Shown here in pieces: positions 11,286 through 20,297 of a DNA stretch of 64,000 bases. The notes beneath the pieces are model-generated. The model did not search any database, was not told where the DNA came from, and saw only the letters and a list, made by a program, of their open reading frames with translations. A program made the translations under genes and the position numbers. Source of the stretch: Staphylococcus equorum (GTDB lineage Bacteria > Bacillota > Bacilli > Staphylococcales > Staphylococcaceae); NCBI RefSeq assembly GCF_001747895.1, contig NZ_LNNB01000009.1, forward strand, positions 124,001-188,000. The letters run 5' to 3'. The stretch's first letter is position 1. The number at the start of each line of letters is the position of its first letter.

Positions 11286-11516
11286 ATAAGATAGTCATCT
11301 GAAGTGTTCGTAAGTTTGCTTCATATTTGGGCCTAACACTCTTTGATCCGGGAGCCCAATGGGTTTTCTTGCAGCGCACACGCCTCAAAGGAGGACTTGC
11401 AAAACAAGAAACAGGGCACCCACCTGTTATAAGCAGGCCGAATGATCAAGCACTTTATAACTACGGCACTAACGGACTCTATCGTACGCAAGACTTCGGT
11501 CTTGCGTATTTTTTTT
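11286..11516 (+). ncRNA. ssrS: 6S RNA
   Basis: 6S RNA binds the housekeeping RNA polymerase holoenzyme and damps transcription in stationary phase. I call it on four grounds. It has its own promoter. It lies between aspS and tcdA, the place of bsrA (6S-1) in B. subtilis. It is about 230 bases long, with long imperfect self-pairing between its 5' and 3' halves. It ends in a tight UUCG-capped terminator. Its higher G+C than the flanks also fits a structured RNA. A covariance-model search would settle the exact ends. Confidence 0.85.
11485..11516 (+). terminator. Terminator of 6S RNA
   Basis: TACGCAAGAC and GTCTTGCGTA form a perfect 10-bp stem closed by a TTCG tetraloop and followed by at least seven T residues. 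Confidence 0.92.
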
Positions 11517-11600
11517 GCTGAAATTTAAAATGTGAATGCTACGATTTCAAATAATGTAAGATAAATAATGCATTTTGTAAATATAAATATATGATAATGT

Positions 11601-11606
11601 TATAAT
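11601..11606 (+). promoter_or_regulatory. -10 box for tcdA
   Basis: TATAAT 42 bases upstream of the tcdA start. The best -35-like hexamer (TTGTAA, 11575-11580) is 20 bases away, so only the -10 is reliable. Confidence 0.4.
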
Positions 11607-11647
11607 AGTTTTGTTATAGCATATTAATAATAATAAGGAGTATTTAG

Positions 11648-12418
11648 ATGAGACATCAATTTTCTAGAAATGAATTAGCCTATGGTCAAGAAGGCTTGGA
11701 ATTATTAAAAGAAAAGACAGTTGTTGTGCTTGGCGTAGGTGGTGTTGGTTCATTTGCTGCTGAAGCTTTGGCACGTACAAATATTGGTCATATCATTCTT
11801 ATTGATAAAGATGATGTTGATATCACTAACGTCAATCGTCAATTGCATGCGCTTACTACTACAATCGGACAGAGTAAAGTGACTTTGATGGAGGAACGCA
11901 TTAAATTAATTAACCCTGATTGTAAAGTGACTTCATTGCATATGTTTTATACGGAAGAGACTTATGAAGCATTATTCAGTGAGTATGATATCGATTATTT
12001 TGTAGATGCAAGTGATACAATCATTTATAAAGTACACTTAATGAAAGAGTGTTTAGATAGAGGAATTTCCGTAATTTCAAGCATGGGTGCTGCCAATAAA
12101 ATAGATCCAACACGTTTTGAAGTAGCAGATATTTCTAAAACACATACTGATCCTATGGCTAAAATTATAAGACGTAAATTAAAAAAATTAGGCATTCATA
12201 AAGGCATACCTGTTGTTTTTTCAGATGAAAGTCCAATTGTAATTAGAGAAGATGTTAAAGATACAGTGGGGGATGCTAACGCACCAACGAGAAAAGGACA
12301 AATGCCACCATCTTCAAATGCTTTTGTACCTAGTGTAGTTGGATTAATCAGTGCGGGTTATGTAATTAATGATATTCTAAAAGACATTCCTGTTACGCGT
12401 ATTAAAGACAAAAAATAA
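11648..12418 (+). CDS. tcdA: tRNA threonylcarbamoyladenosine dehydratase
   Basis: TcdA (CsdL/YgdL, E1-like ThiF/MoeB fold) uses ATP to cyclise t6A37 to ct6A37 in tRNAs reading ANN codons. The 256-residue product shows the nucleotide-binding loop VLGVGGVGSFAAEAL near residue 30, DKDDVDITNVNRQ after the second strand, and a YVINDI-type C terminus typical of the family. AAGGAG precedes the ATG. Position between 6S RNA and convergent rarA matches B. subtilis yrvM. It ends at a bidirectional terminator shared with rarA. Confidence 0.93.
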   Translation: MRHQFSRNELAYGQEGLELLKEKTVVVLGVGGVGSFAAEALARTNIGHIILIDKDDVDITNVNRQLHALTTTIGQSKVTLMEERIKLINPDCKVTSLHMFYTEETYEALFSEYDIDYFVDASDTIIYKVHLMKECLDRGISVISSMGAANKIDPTRFEVADISKTHTDPMAKIIRRKLKKLGIHKGIPVVFSDESPIVIREDVKDTVGDANAPTRKGQMPPSSNAFVPSVVGLISAGYVINDILKDIPVTRIKDKK

Positions 12419-12445
12419 AAAATGCTCATTTATCAATAACTATTT

Positions 12446-12483
12446 TAAAAGGTAGCTTTCCGTTTTGGAGAGCTACCTTTTAT
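12446..12483. terminator. Bidirectional terminator between tcdA and rarA
   Basis: AAAAGGTAGC and GCTACCTTTT arms around TTTCCGTTTTGGAGA. The A-run on one side and T-run on the other allow it to stop both convergent transcripts. Confidence 0.85.
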
Positions 12484-12508
12484 TGATTATAGTGATTTAA
12501 ATTACATT

Positions 12509-13786
12509 TTATTTCTTTTTTTGTGAATGGTTAATATTGTCATAAACAGACTTAAATTGTTGTTCGCTTTTAGAAGTTGTTTTGGGCTCATAATAAATTC
12601 TATTTTTAAGTTTATCAGGTAAATATTGTTGTGAAACGAATCCGCTCTCATAACTATGCGGATATTTATAACCGATTGCACGACCTAATTCTTTAGCACC
12701 TGCATAATGACCATCTTTTAAGTGGTCAGGAATCTGACCAACATGCCCCTTACGTATATCTGATAAAGCAGCATCAATAGCTGAAATACCTGAGTTAGAT
12801 TTTGGTGATAAACAAAGTTCTATTACAGCTTGGCTCAAAGGAATTCTAGCCTCTGGGAAACCTAAACGCTCAGCTGACTCTATTGCTGCTAATGTACGTT
12901 GACCAGCTGCTGGTGACGCTAATCCAACATCTTCAAAACTAATCACTAACAAACGTCGAACGATTGTTGGTAAATCTCCAGCTTCGATTAAACGTGCTAG
13001 GTAATGTAATGCAGCATTGACATCGCTACCTCTAATTGATTTTTGAAACGCACTCATCACATCGTAGTGCATGTCTCCATCTTTATCACTTACAAAAGCC
13101 CCTTTTTGCAAACAATCTTTTGCATCTTCTAGTGTGATATATCTATTGTCATCAGTCACTTTAGAACTTAATACAGCCAATTCTAAAGCATTGAGCGCAC
13201 TTCTTACATCGCCTTGACTTTGTGTAGTAAAGTAAGTCATTGCTTCATCATCAACAATAGGGTTGTAAGTAGCGAGCCCACGTTCAGCATCATTGATTGC
13301 TCTCTCTAATGAGACTCTGACATCATCGTCATCTAATGGGTATAATTCGAAAATTTGAGCTCTCGAACGTATAGCAGGATTAATTGCATGGTAAGGATTA
13401 GATGTTGTCGCGCCAATTAATACAATTTTTCCATTTTCTAAGTGTGGCAGTAAAAAGTCTTGTTTGGCTTTATCTAAACGGTGTATTTCATCTAATAGTA
13501 GAATTACTTGTCCAGACATTTTTGCTTCTTCAACAATCAACTGCATATCTTTTTTGGTATTGGTTACGGCATTGAGTTGTCGAAACTTGAATTGTGTACT
13601 ACCAGATATCGCTTTTGCAATACTTGTTTTACCTATACCGGGAGGGCCAAAAAATATCATTGAAGATAATCTTTTCGTTTCAACCATTCTTCTAATAATC
13701 CCTTTTGGACCTACTAAATGTTTTTGAGAAATAATTTCATCTATGTTATTCGGACGCATTCTCGATGCAAGTGGTTCGTTCGTCAC
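12509..13786 (-). CDS. rarA: Replication-associated recombination protein RarA (MgsA)
   Basis: RarA is an AAA+ ATPase of the clamp-loader-like family acting at stalled replication forks. The 425-residue product has Walker A GPPGIGKTS (about residues 47-55), Walker B LLLDEIHRLD near 100, a sensor region and the C-terminal tetramerisation domain containing GCxx-type helices (for example GHYAGAKELGRAIGYKYPH). The start is GTG at 13786, reading right to left, with AAAGGTG upstream. It is divergent from cymR and shares an overlapping promoter region with it, as rarA (yrvN) and cymR are adjacent in B. subtilis. Confidence 0.94.
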   Translation of the reverse strand: MTNEPLASRMRPNNIDEIISQKHLVGPKGIIRRMVETKRLSSMIFFGPPGIGKTSIAKAISGSTQFKFRQLNAVTNTKKDMQLIVEEAKMSGQVILLLDEIHRLDKAKQDFLLPHLENGKIVLIGATTSNPYHAINPAIRSRAQIFELYPLDDDDVRVSLERAINDAERGLATYNPIVDDEAMTYFTTQSQGDVRSALNALELAVLSSKVTDDNRYITLEDAKDCLQKGAFVSDKDGDMHYDVMSAFQKSIRGSDVNAALHYLARLIEAGDLPTIVRRLLVISFEDVGLASPAAGQRTLAAIESAERLGFPEARIPLSQAVIELCLSPKSNSGISAIDAALSDIRKGHVGQIPDHLKDGHYAGAKELGRAIGYKYPHSYESGFVSQQYLPDKLKNRIYYEPKTTSKSEQQFKSVYDNINHSQKKK

Positions 13787-13810
13787 AATCTGTCACACCT
13801 TTCTAATTCT

Positions 13811-13843
13811 ATATTAACGTAAAAAATGATAGAATGTTAATAT
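13811..13843. promoter_or_regulatory. Overlapping divergent promoters of cymR and rarA in one inverted repeat
   Basis: TATATTAAC (13810-13818) and GTTAATATA (13836-13844) are inverted copies. Toward cymR, TTAACG acts as -35 and TGTTAATAT as an extended -10 (18-base spacer). Toward rarA, TTAACA on the other strand acts as -35 and TAATAT as -10 (18-base spacer). Each -35 therefore overlaps the other promoter's -10. Confidence 0.5.
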
Positions 13844-13872
13844 ATAGTATTCGAATTAAGTGAGGTAATATA

Positions 13873-14292
13873 ATGAAAATTTCAACAAAAGGAAGATATG
13901 GGTTAACATTAATGATTTCCCTAGCTAAAAAACAAGGACAAGGGTGCGTATCATTAAAATCTATAGCAGAAGAAAATAATTTAAGTGATCTATATCTAGA
14001 GCAATTAGTTGGTCCTTTACGGAATGCTGGGTTAATTCGAAGTGTTCGTGGTGCAAAAGGCGGTTACCAATTAAGAGTACCAGCGGAAGAAATTACAGCT
14101 GGTGATATTATACGTTTATTAGAAGGTCCAATTACATTTGTAGAAAGTATTGAATCAGAGCCACCTGCACAAAAAGAACTTTGGATTAGAATGAGAGATG
14201 CTGTAAGAGAGGTACTTGATAATACAACTTTACAATATCTAGCTGATTTTAAAGAAACTGATGATTTAGACGGTTATATGTTTTATATTTAA
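13873..14292 (+). CDS. cymR: Rrf2-family cysteine metabolism repressor CymR
   Basis: CymR represses sulphur-uptake and cysteine-synthesis genes, in B. subtilis and S. aureus together with the O-acetylserine thiol-lyase CysK. The 139-residue protein begins MKISTKGRYGLTLMISLA and has the Rrf2 winged helix, with the recognition stretch LSDLYLEQLVGPLRNAGL followed by the wing VRGAKGGYQL (about residues 57-66). No iron-sulphur cysteine triad is present, which fits CymR rather than IscR. In B. subtilis it is directly followed by a cysteine desulfurase and mnmA; here those genes lie 3.6 kb away, beyond an accessory block. Confidence 0.9.
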   Translation: MKISTKGRYGLTLMISLAKKQGQGCVSLKSIAEENNLSDLYLEQLVGPLRNAGLIRSVRGAKGGYQLRVPAEEITAGDIIRLLEGPITFVESIESEPPAQKELWIRMRDAVREVLDNTTLQYLADFKETDDLDGYMFYI

Positions 14293-14294
14293 AT

Positions 14295-14323
14295 TGAACT
14301 ATAATTTATAAATTTATAGTTCA
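14295..14323 (+). terminator. AT-rich inverted repeat after cymR
   Basis: TGAACTATAA and TTATAGTTCA separated by 9 bases. It lies directly after the cymR stop but lacks a T-run, so it is a weak terminator or a stabilising hairpin. Confidence 0.4.
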
Positions 14324-14369
14324 CAATGATTTCTTTTAAAGAAAATATTGGATTTATTTTCTTTATCAT

Positions 14370-14394
14370 GTTTAGACACAATGATTAGTGGTAT
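14370..14394 (+). promoter_or_regulatory. Candidate sigma-B promoter of csbD
   Basis: GTTTAG (14370-14375) and TGGTAT (14389-14394) with a 13-base spacer resemble the sigma-B consensus GTTTAA / GGGTAT. No sigma-A promoter is evident, and csbD genes are known sigma-B targets. Confidence 0.5.
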
Positions 14395-14428
14395 TTAACT
14401 TATATACATTGCTAAGGAGGTAATTTAC

Positions 14429-14611
14429 ATGGCAGATGAAAATAAATTCGAACAAGCAAAAGGTAATGTGAAAGAAACAGTCGGTAATGTAACTGACAAT
14501 CAAGATTTAGAAAATGAAGGCAAGGAAGATAAAACTTCCGGTAAAGCTAAAGAATTCGTAGAAAATGCAAAAGATAAAGCGAATGACGCTATTGATAAAT
14601 TCAAAAAATAA
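14429..14611 (+). CDS. CsbD-family stress protein
   Basis: CsbD proteins are small, charged, mostly helical cytoplasmic proteins induced by general stress; their biochemical role is unknown. The 60-residue product shows the family pattern [18 protein letters not shown] near the N terminus and a lysine/aspartate-rich remainder, with no cysteine or tryptophan. AAGGAGG lies well placed before the ATG. A sigma-B-like promoter sits about 35 bases upstream. The next small gene, 35 bases downstream, is compositionally similar and probably cotranscribed. Confidence 0.88.
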   Translation: MADENKFEQAKGNVKETVGNVTDNQDLENEGKEDKTSGKAKEFVENAKDKANDAIDKFKK

Positions 14612-14646
14612 TTAAGTTTTAATTAACTTTCAAAGGAGTAATTATT

Positions 14647-14811
14647 ATGGCTGAAAATTTCTTAGATAAAGCAAAAGACACTGCAAAAACTGTATCTGAA
14701 AAATTAAAAGGTTCTGATAACGAAAAAGCACAACAAGCTTCAGAACAAATTGATAAATTCACTGGTGGTAGTGACGATAAAAAAGATGAAGACAAAAAAG
14801 ACGAAAAATAG
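14647..14811 (+). CDS. Small charged protein, CsbD-like companion (54 residues)
   Basis: A short gene with its own AAAGGAG site and ATG. The product begins MAENFLDKAKDTAKTVSEK and ends in an acidic-basic tail of D, K and E (residues 42-54). It is amphipathic helical in the first half and lacks aromatic residues apart from two phenylalanines. I do not recognise a named family. Spacing (35 bases), composition and the shared downstream terminator suggest cotranscription with csbD and a stress role. Function not assigned. Confidence 0.75.
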   Translation: MAENFLDKAKDTAKTVSEKLKGSDNEKAQQASEQIDKFTGGSDDKKDEDKKDEK

Positions 14812-14841
14812 TCTTCGCTAAATTTATTTTGTAAAATAACT

Positions 14842-14877
14842 AAAATCCCAATCTACAAATTTGTAGATTGGGATTTT
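14842..14877. terminator. Perfect bidirectional terminator
   Basis: Two 18-base arms, AAAATCCCAATCTACAAA and its exact complement, with no spacer, flanked by A and T runs. It separates the csbD pair from the convergent oxidoreductase gene. Confidence 0.9.
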
Positions 14878-14898
14878 AACGTTTCATTAACTTGAATT

Positions 14899-15897
14899 TT
14901 ACAGCGTATCTATTACATTTTTTAGTTTACGATAAGAATCAAGTTGAGCTTCTTGATCATAAATATAGCTGATAGCCATTAATTCATCAATATCGCCATG
15001 CTCATCTATAAAGGTTTGGATTTTATTTTTTACAGTTTCTTCTGAACCGATAAGTGAAGAGCCCATACGTTGTTGCGCAACTTCAAATTCAGTCGGTGTT
15101 AAAATACCTTTTAAATCATCAGTAGGTGGTTGAAGTGGTTGCATTCTACCTCTAGTTATACTAACCATTACTTGTGCTTGAGTTGTTGATAAGTATTCAG
15201 CTTGTTCATCCGTATCAGCAACAATGGCATTTAAACAAACGATGACATAAGGTTTGCTAAGTGCATCAGAAGGTTCAAATAAATCTTTATATATTTCAAT
15301 TGCATCTTTCATTTGTTGTGGTGCAAAATGACCAGCAAATACATAAGGAAGTCCTTTTCGTGCTGCTAAATGGGCAGAGTCAGTAGATGAACCTAGGATA
15401 TAAAGTGGTACATGTTTATCTACAGCGGGATAAGCTCGCACATATGCTTGTTGATTACCAGGACCAAAATATGTAGCGAGTTGCTCAACTTCTTCTGGGA
15501 ATTCATAAACACCATTATGTTGATCTCTACGTAAAGCACTAGCTGTCATCATATCAGTGCCAGGAGCACGTCCTAAACCTAAATCTACACGTTCTGGAAA
15601 TATTGTTTCCATCGTACCAAACTGTTCGGCAACTACTAATGGTGCATGATTTGGTAACATAATACCACCTGAACCCACTCGGATTTTAGATGTGTGCTCT
15701 AATGTATGTTGGATTAACAAAGCAGTAGCAGAACTTACTAAGTTTGGGGCATTGTGATGTTCTGCAATCCAATAGCGATTATAATCTAACGTTTCTAAAT
15801 TTTGAGCTAATTTGACCATATCTTTAATTGCAGCTTGATCATCTTCTCCTTCTCGAATAGGTACAAGATTAAGCGCTGATAGTTTTAAATTGTACAT
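14899..15897 (-). CDS. Luciferase-like (LLM class) flavin-dependent oxidoreductase
   Basis: A 332-residue protein of the bacterial-luciferase-like TIM-barrel superfamily, likely an FMN- or F420-type monooxygenase. Family features are the N-terminal LSALNLVPIREG, the YWIAEHHNAPNL segment (about residues 42-53), VGSGGIMLPNHAPLVVAEQFG (about 76-96) and DLGLGRAPGTD. It resembles the single-domain MsnO8/YhbW-type group annotated in many staphylococci, whose substrates are unknown. The start is ATG at 15897 on the minus strand with an AGGAGG site upstream. It is a monocistronic gene convergent with the csbD pair and divergent from the ABC-F leader. Confidence 0.88.
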   Translation of the reverse strand: MYNLKLSALNLVPIREGEDDQAAIKDMVKLAQNLETLDYNRYWIAEHHNAPNLVSSATALLIQHTLEHTSKIRVGSGGIMLPNHAPLVVAEQFGTMETIFPERVDLGLGRAPGTDMMTASALRRDQHNGVYEFPEEVEQLATYFGPGNQQAYVRAYPAVDKHVPLYILGSSTDSAHLAARKGLPYVFAGHFAPQQMKDAIEIYKDLFEPSDALSKPYVIVCLNAIVADTDEQAEYLSTTQAQVMVSITRGRMQPLQPPTDDLKGILTPTEFEVAQQRMGSSLIGSEETVKNKIQTFIDEHGDIDELMAISYIYDQEAQLDSYRKLKNVIDTL

Positions 15898-15958
15898 GTT
15901 TATCGTTGTCCTCCTTAGTGATTGTTATTACCTTGAAGTATAACAGTCGCTATAAAAC

Positions 15959-15987
15959 TTGCGTAAGAAACTGCTCACTGTTATAAT
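15959..15987 (+). promoter_or_regulatory. Promoter of the ABC-F leader transcript
   Basis: TTGCGT (15959-15964) and a perfect TATAAT (15982-15987) with a 17-base spacer. Transcription should start near 15994, about 200 bases upstream of the ABC-F coding start. Confidence 0.7.
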
Positions 15988-16025
15988 GAGTGAAATTAAA
16001 AACGTTAGGTGGCTTAATTAAGGCG

Positions 16026-16130
16026 ATGAAGACATTGGATAAATATCAAGAGAATAAATTAACAAAACTACATTTAAATGAAAAAGTTACAGGATATGAC
16101 CATGTCGTAAATAATATAAGCTATTATTAA
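16026..16130 (+). CDS. Possible leader peptide upstream of ABC-F gene (34 codons)
   Basis: An ATG-started frame (MKTLDKYQENKLTKLHLNE, then 15 more residues ending NISYY) begins about 32 bases after the predicted transcription start, with AGGTGG upstream. It ends 69 bases before the ABC-F start. Its size and place fit a regulatory leader peptide of the kind found before antibiotic-inducible ribosome-protection genes. It could instead be a gene remnant. No homology is recognised. Confidence 0.45.
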   Translation: MKTLDKYQENKLTKLHLNEKVTGYDHVVNNISYY

Positions 16131-16176
16131 GCAACCGCATAGATTGATTGCAGTATAATATTTATGGCATGTCATG

Positions 16177-16192
16177 TCCTCGGAAGCGAGGA
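16177..16192 (+). promoter_or_regulatory. Hairpin masking the ABC-F ribosome-binding site
   Basis: TCCTCG and CGAGGA pair perfectly around a GAAG loop. The 3' arm holds GAGGA, the only ribosome-binding site for ATG 16200 (7 bases away), so the folded form should block initiation. Confidence 0.6.
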
Positions 16193-16199
16193 AATTGAT

Positions 16200-17857
16200 A
16201 TGTCTTTTTATTATGTTCAAAAACCATTTGAAAAATATGGTAAAACGCTGATAAATCACGTGAATATAAGTGTTGAAACAGGAGAACACATAGCTTTCGT
16301 GGGTGATAATGGTGTTGGAAAAACAACCTTACTAAATGAACTATACTTAAAGTATAGAGACAATGCGTATCTTATGAAACAAGATATGACAGATTATTAT
16401 TATGAAACTGGAATGGAATTCATTTTATCTTTATTTCCAGAAATATTAAAATTAAAAAAAGAAATACCTTATAATTATGAAAAAATAGCTGATTTCATAG
16501 CATATAATGGCTATGAATTAGAACAAAAAATTAGAACAAAAAATTAGAACAAAAAATTATAACACAAGCGAATTTATTTAATTTAAGCGAAACTGATTTA
16601 GACAAGGAAATCAACCTTTTAAGCGGAGGTCAACAAACACGCGTCGCATTATTACGTTCAATTATTTCAGAAAAAGATTTAATCCTATTAGATGAACCAA
16701 CTAATCATCTTGATCAAACGATGCTAAATGATTTAATAACGAACATGAATAAATCAAAACGTACAATCATTTATGTATCGCATCACCGTGGATTTATCAA
16801 TGCAACTGCTAGTCATATCATAGAGATAAATCGAACGCAAACAAGGAAATTTACGGGTAATTATAACCAGTACAAAGAAATTATAGATTTAGAGTTTCAA
16901 ACACAAGTGAATGCTTATGAAAAACAGCAGAAAGAAGTTAAGCAGCTTGAGCATACTATCAAGAGAGTTAAAGAATGGCATGCTGCTTCTAAGCAAACAA
17001 CAAGTGTTCGCGATCCATCTGAGCAAAAGCGATTAAGTAAATTAGCGCAAAAATCAAAAGTAAAAGCATCACAATTAAATCAAAAATTAAACGAAAATAA
17101 ACTAGAAGAACCTGAAAAAGATGGCAGAAGGTTTTATTTTGACCAACATGAAAACATGCGCAAACGCTACTTATTAAGGCTAGAAAATTTCAGTATTTCA
17201 ATAAATAACCTTTGTATTTATGATCAAGCGAATTTCGAAATTAAGAATAATGAAAACATTTTGCTTACAGGACGCAATGGTAGTGGGAAATCACTATTAA
17301 TCAGCTTGATTAGACAAACATTAAAACCTGATCAAGGTCATATTTATATTACACCTTCACTCAAAATAGGTTATTTTGACCAACAAAATGATAATTTAAC
17401 ATACTGTGAGACCCCTTTAAATACTTTGTTAGATTTAGAAGGTATGACACTTAGTCACGCTCAAACGATTTTAGCTTCATTTGGTTTTGACCAAGATAAA
17501 ATTAAGGAACCCATTACTTATTTATCAATGGGAGAAAAAAGCAGGCTACAGTTTGTATTATTATTTTTCTCGAGACCCAATTTATTGATATTAGATGAAC
17601 CGACAAACTATTTTGATATCGCAACACAGGACTTGATTATGGACATGATTCATAGTTTCACTGGTCAAGTGCTTATCGTCACACATGACCAGTACTTACA
17701 ATCACGATTTACAGCAACACATTGGGAAGTATCCAATAAACAACTTCATAATTTAACGCTTACTCAATATTGCAGGTCAAATACAGACGATACATTGAAA
17801 TTAATAGATGATTACAAAACAATTGATGAAAGTGGACATTTTGAAACAGACAACTAG
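16200..17857 (+). pseudogene. ABC-F ATPase gene interrupted by a 13-nt repeat expansion (frameshifted, possibly phase variable)
   Basis: ABC-F proteins are soluble twin-ATPase factors that act on the ribosome; several staphylococcal members give resistance to lincosamides, streptogramins, pleuromutilins or macrolides. The first fragment (16200-16547) has Walker A GDNGVGKTT. The second frame contains LSGGQQTR, LLDEPTNHLD, a charged linker, Walker A GRNGSGKS, LSMGEKSR and LILDEPTNYFD. Between them ATTAGAACAAAAA occurs three times in tandem. Removing two copies (26 bases) restores one frame of 543 residues with all motifs, so the break comes from repeat gain. Four copies would also be in frame. 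ATG 16200 is preferred to ATG 16164, which lacks a ribosome-binding site. Drug specificity cannot be told from this reading. Confidence 0.85.
16517..16555 (+). repeat. Tandem 13-nt repeat, three copies, inside the ABC-F gene
   Basis: ATTAGAACAAAAA at 16517-16529, 16530-16542 and 16543-16555, all identical, followed by a partial copy (ATTATAAC). Because 13 is not a multiple of three, each unit gained or lost changes the reading frame. Confidence 0.97.
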
Positions 17858-17917
17858 AAAATTTAATTAGATGGTGCTATCATTGGAACATTGATAAAAT
17901 TGTTAGGAGTGTCAAAC

Positions 17918-19060
17918 ATGGAAGTATATGCAGATTATGCTGCAACAACACCAGTCAAACAAGCAGTTATAGATAAGATGATGGATGTTTATAGCGTTCA
18001 TTATGGTAATCCCTCTTCTATTCATAGTATGGGAAGAGATGCAAGAAAATATCTCGATGAGTCGCGTAGAACTGTAGCGAAGATATTTAATGCTAAGCCA
18101 AGTGAAGTTATATTTACAAGTGGCGCTACTGAATCTAATAATACTGCAATAAAGGGTATTGCGTACGAACATCAACATAAAGGTAAACACATCATCACAT
18201 CTAAAATTGAACATCACTCTGTACTCCATGTATTTGAACAACTTGAAAAAGAAGGCTTTGAAGTCACTTATTTAGATGTAGATCACGAAGGCTTAATACA
18301 ACTAGACCAATTAAAAGCAGCACTTACGGATGAAACAATTTTAGTGTCAATCATGTTTGTTAATAACGAAATTGGCACAGTCGAACCTATGTATGACATT
18401 GACGACATCATCGCTGAATCTAACGCTTTGTTTCATGTTGATGCAGTTCAAGCAATAGGCCATCTTGAAATAGATTTTCATGAATTCAACATAGATGTGA
18501 TGAGTATTACTGCACATAAATTTGGAGGCCCTAAAGGTGTGGGCGCGTTATTAGTCAAAGATGAAACAATATTGCAATTCCCACAATTAGGCGGAGAACA
18601 AGAAGCAAAACGAAGAGCAGGTACAGAAAATCTTCCACAAATTGTAGGATTAGCTGAGGCTTTGGCTTTAGCCAATAACCATATAAACGATAATAACGTT
18701 CATTTAATGAATTTGAAAAACCAATTTCTCGTGACATTACAAGAGCGATCGGTTCCATTTGAATTGAATGGTTCTATGACAGATTCAACAGGACATATCG
18801 TTAATTTATATTTGCCTTTCGTTGATGTAGAAACGATGCTTACCTTATTGGATTTATCTAATATATATGTCTCGTCAGGCTCTGCATGTACAGCAGGAAC
18901 AACAACACCATCGCACGTATTAATAGCAATGTATGGCAATGAAGAACGCGCAAAACACTCTGTAAGATTTAGCTTTAATGAACAAACGACTGAACAAGAA
19001 ATTAAATATATAACTGCAGAAATACACAAAATTTATCACAAATTTAAGGAGGAAATATAG
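17918..19060 (+). CDS. Cysteine desulfurase (IscS/NifS family, MnmA partner)
   Basis: This PLP enzyme takes sulphur from cysteine and hands it as persulphide to MnmA for tRNA 2-thiouridine. The 380-residue protein has the PLP lysine K201 in SITAHKFGGPKG and the active-site cysteine C324 in SSGSACTAGTTTPSHVL, with the short loop of group I NifS/IscS enzymes. The ATG at 17918 follows TAGGAG; an in-frame upstream TTG-like extension has no support. It abuts mnmA with no gap, as yrvO does in B. subtilis. No terminator separates it from the ABC-F remnant, so some transcription may come from there. Confidence 0.92.
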   Translation: MEVYADYAATTPVKQAVIDKMMDVYSVHYGNPSSIHSMGRDARKYLDESRRTVAKIFNAKPSEVIFTSGATESNNTAIKGIAYEHQHKGKHIITSKIEHHSVLHVFEQLEKEGFEVTYLDVDHEGLIQLDQLKAALTDETILVSIMFVNNEIGTVEPMYDIDDIIAESNALFHVDAVQAIGHLEIDFHEFNIDVMSITAHKFGGPKGVGALLVKDETILQFPQLGGEQEAKRRAGTENLPQIVGLAEALALANNHINDNNVHLMNLKNQFLVTLQERSVPFELNGSMTDSTGHIVNLYLPFVDVETMLTLLDLSNIYVSSGSACTAGTTTPSHVLIAMYGNEERAKHSVRFSFNEQTTEQEIKYITAEIHKIYHKFKEEI

Positions 19061-20173
<1,113 letters not shown>

Positions 20174-20185
20174 TACATTTTACTT

Positions 20186-20234
20186 AGAAATCGTTAGTAA
20201 GCTATATATTATAGTAACTAACGATTTCTTTTTC
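20186..20234 (+). terminator. Terminator after mnmA
   Basis: AGAAATCGTTAGT and ACTAACGATTTCT form a perfect 13-bp stem with an 18-base AT-rich loop, followed by T residues. Confidence 0.88.
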
Positions 20235-20263
20235 TAAAATATGATTTAAAAAAGATGAGCAAA

Positions 20264-20272
20264 TGTTATAAT
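20264..20272 (+). promoter_or_regulatory. Extended -10 promoter for the TPR gene and recD2
   Basis: TGTTATAAT is a perfect extended -10, 25 bases upstream of the coding start. The -35 region is weak, which extended -10 promoters tolerate. Confidence 0.5.
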
Positions 20273-20297
20273 GAATAGTCAGAAATGAGGGTTTAAA

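Noticed and set aside
11327..11521. Open frame of 64 codons
   Set aside because: It lies within the 6S RNA and its terminator, has no ribosome-binding site and encodes nothing recognisable.
16164..16199. ATG 16164 as ABC-F start
   Set aside because: No ribosome-binding site upstream, and the added residues do not resemble an ABC-F N terminus; GAGGA before ATG 16200 is better.
16517..16555. Direct repeats considered as a CRISPR array
   Set aside because: The 13-nt units are contiguous with no spacers and lie inside a coding gene.
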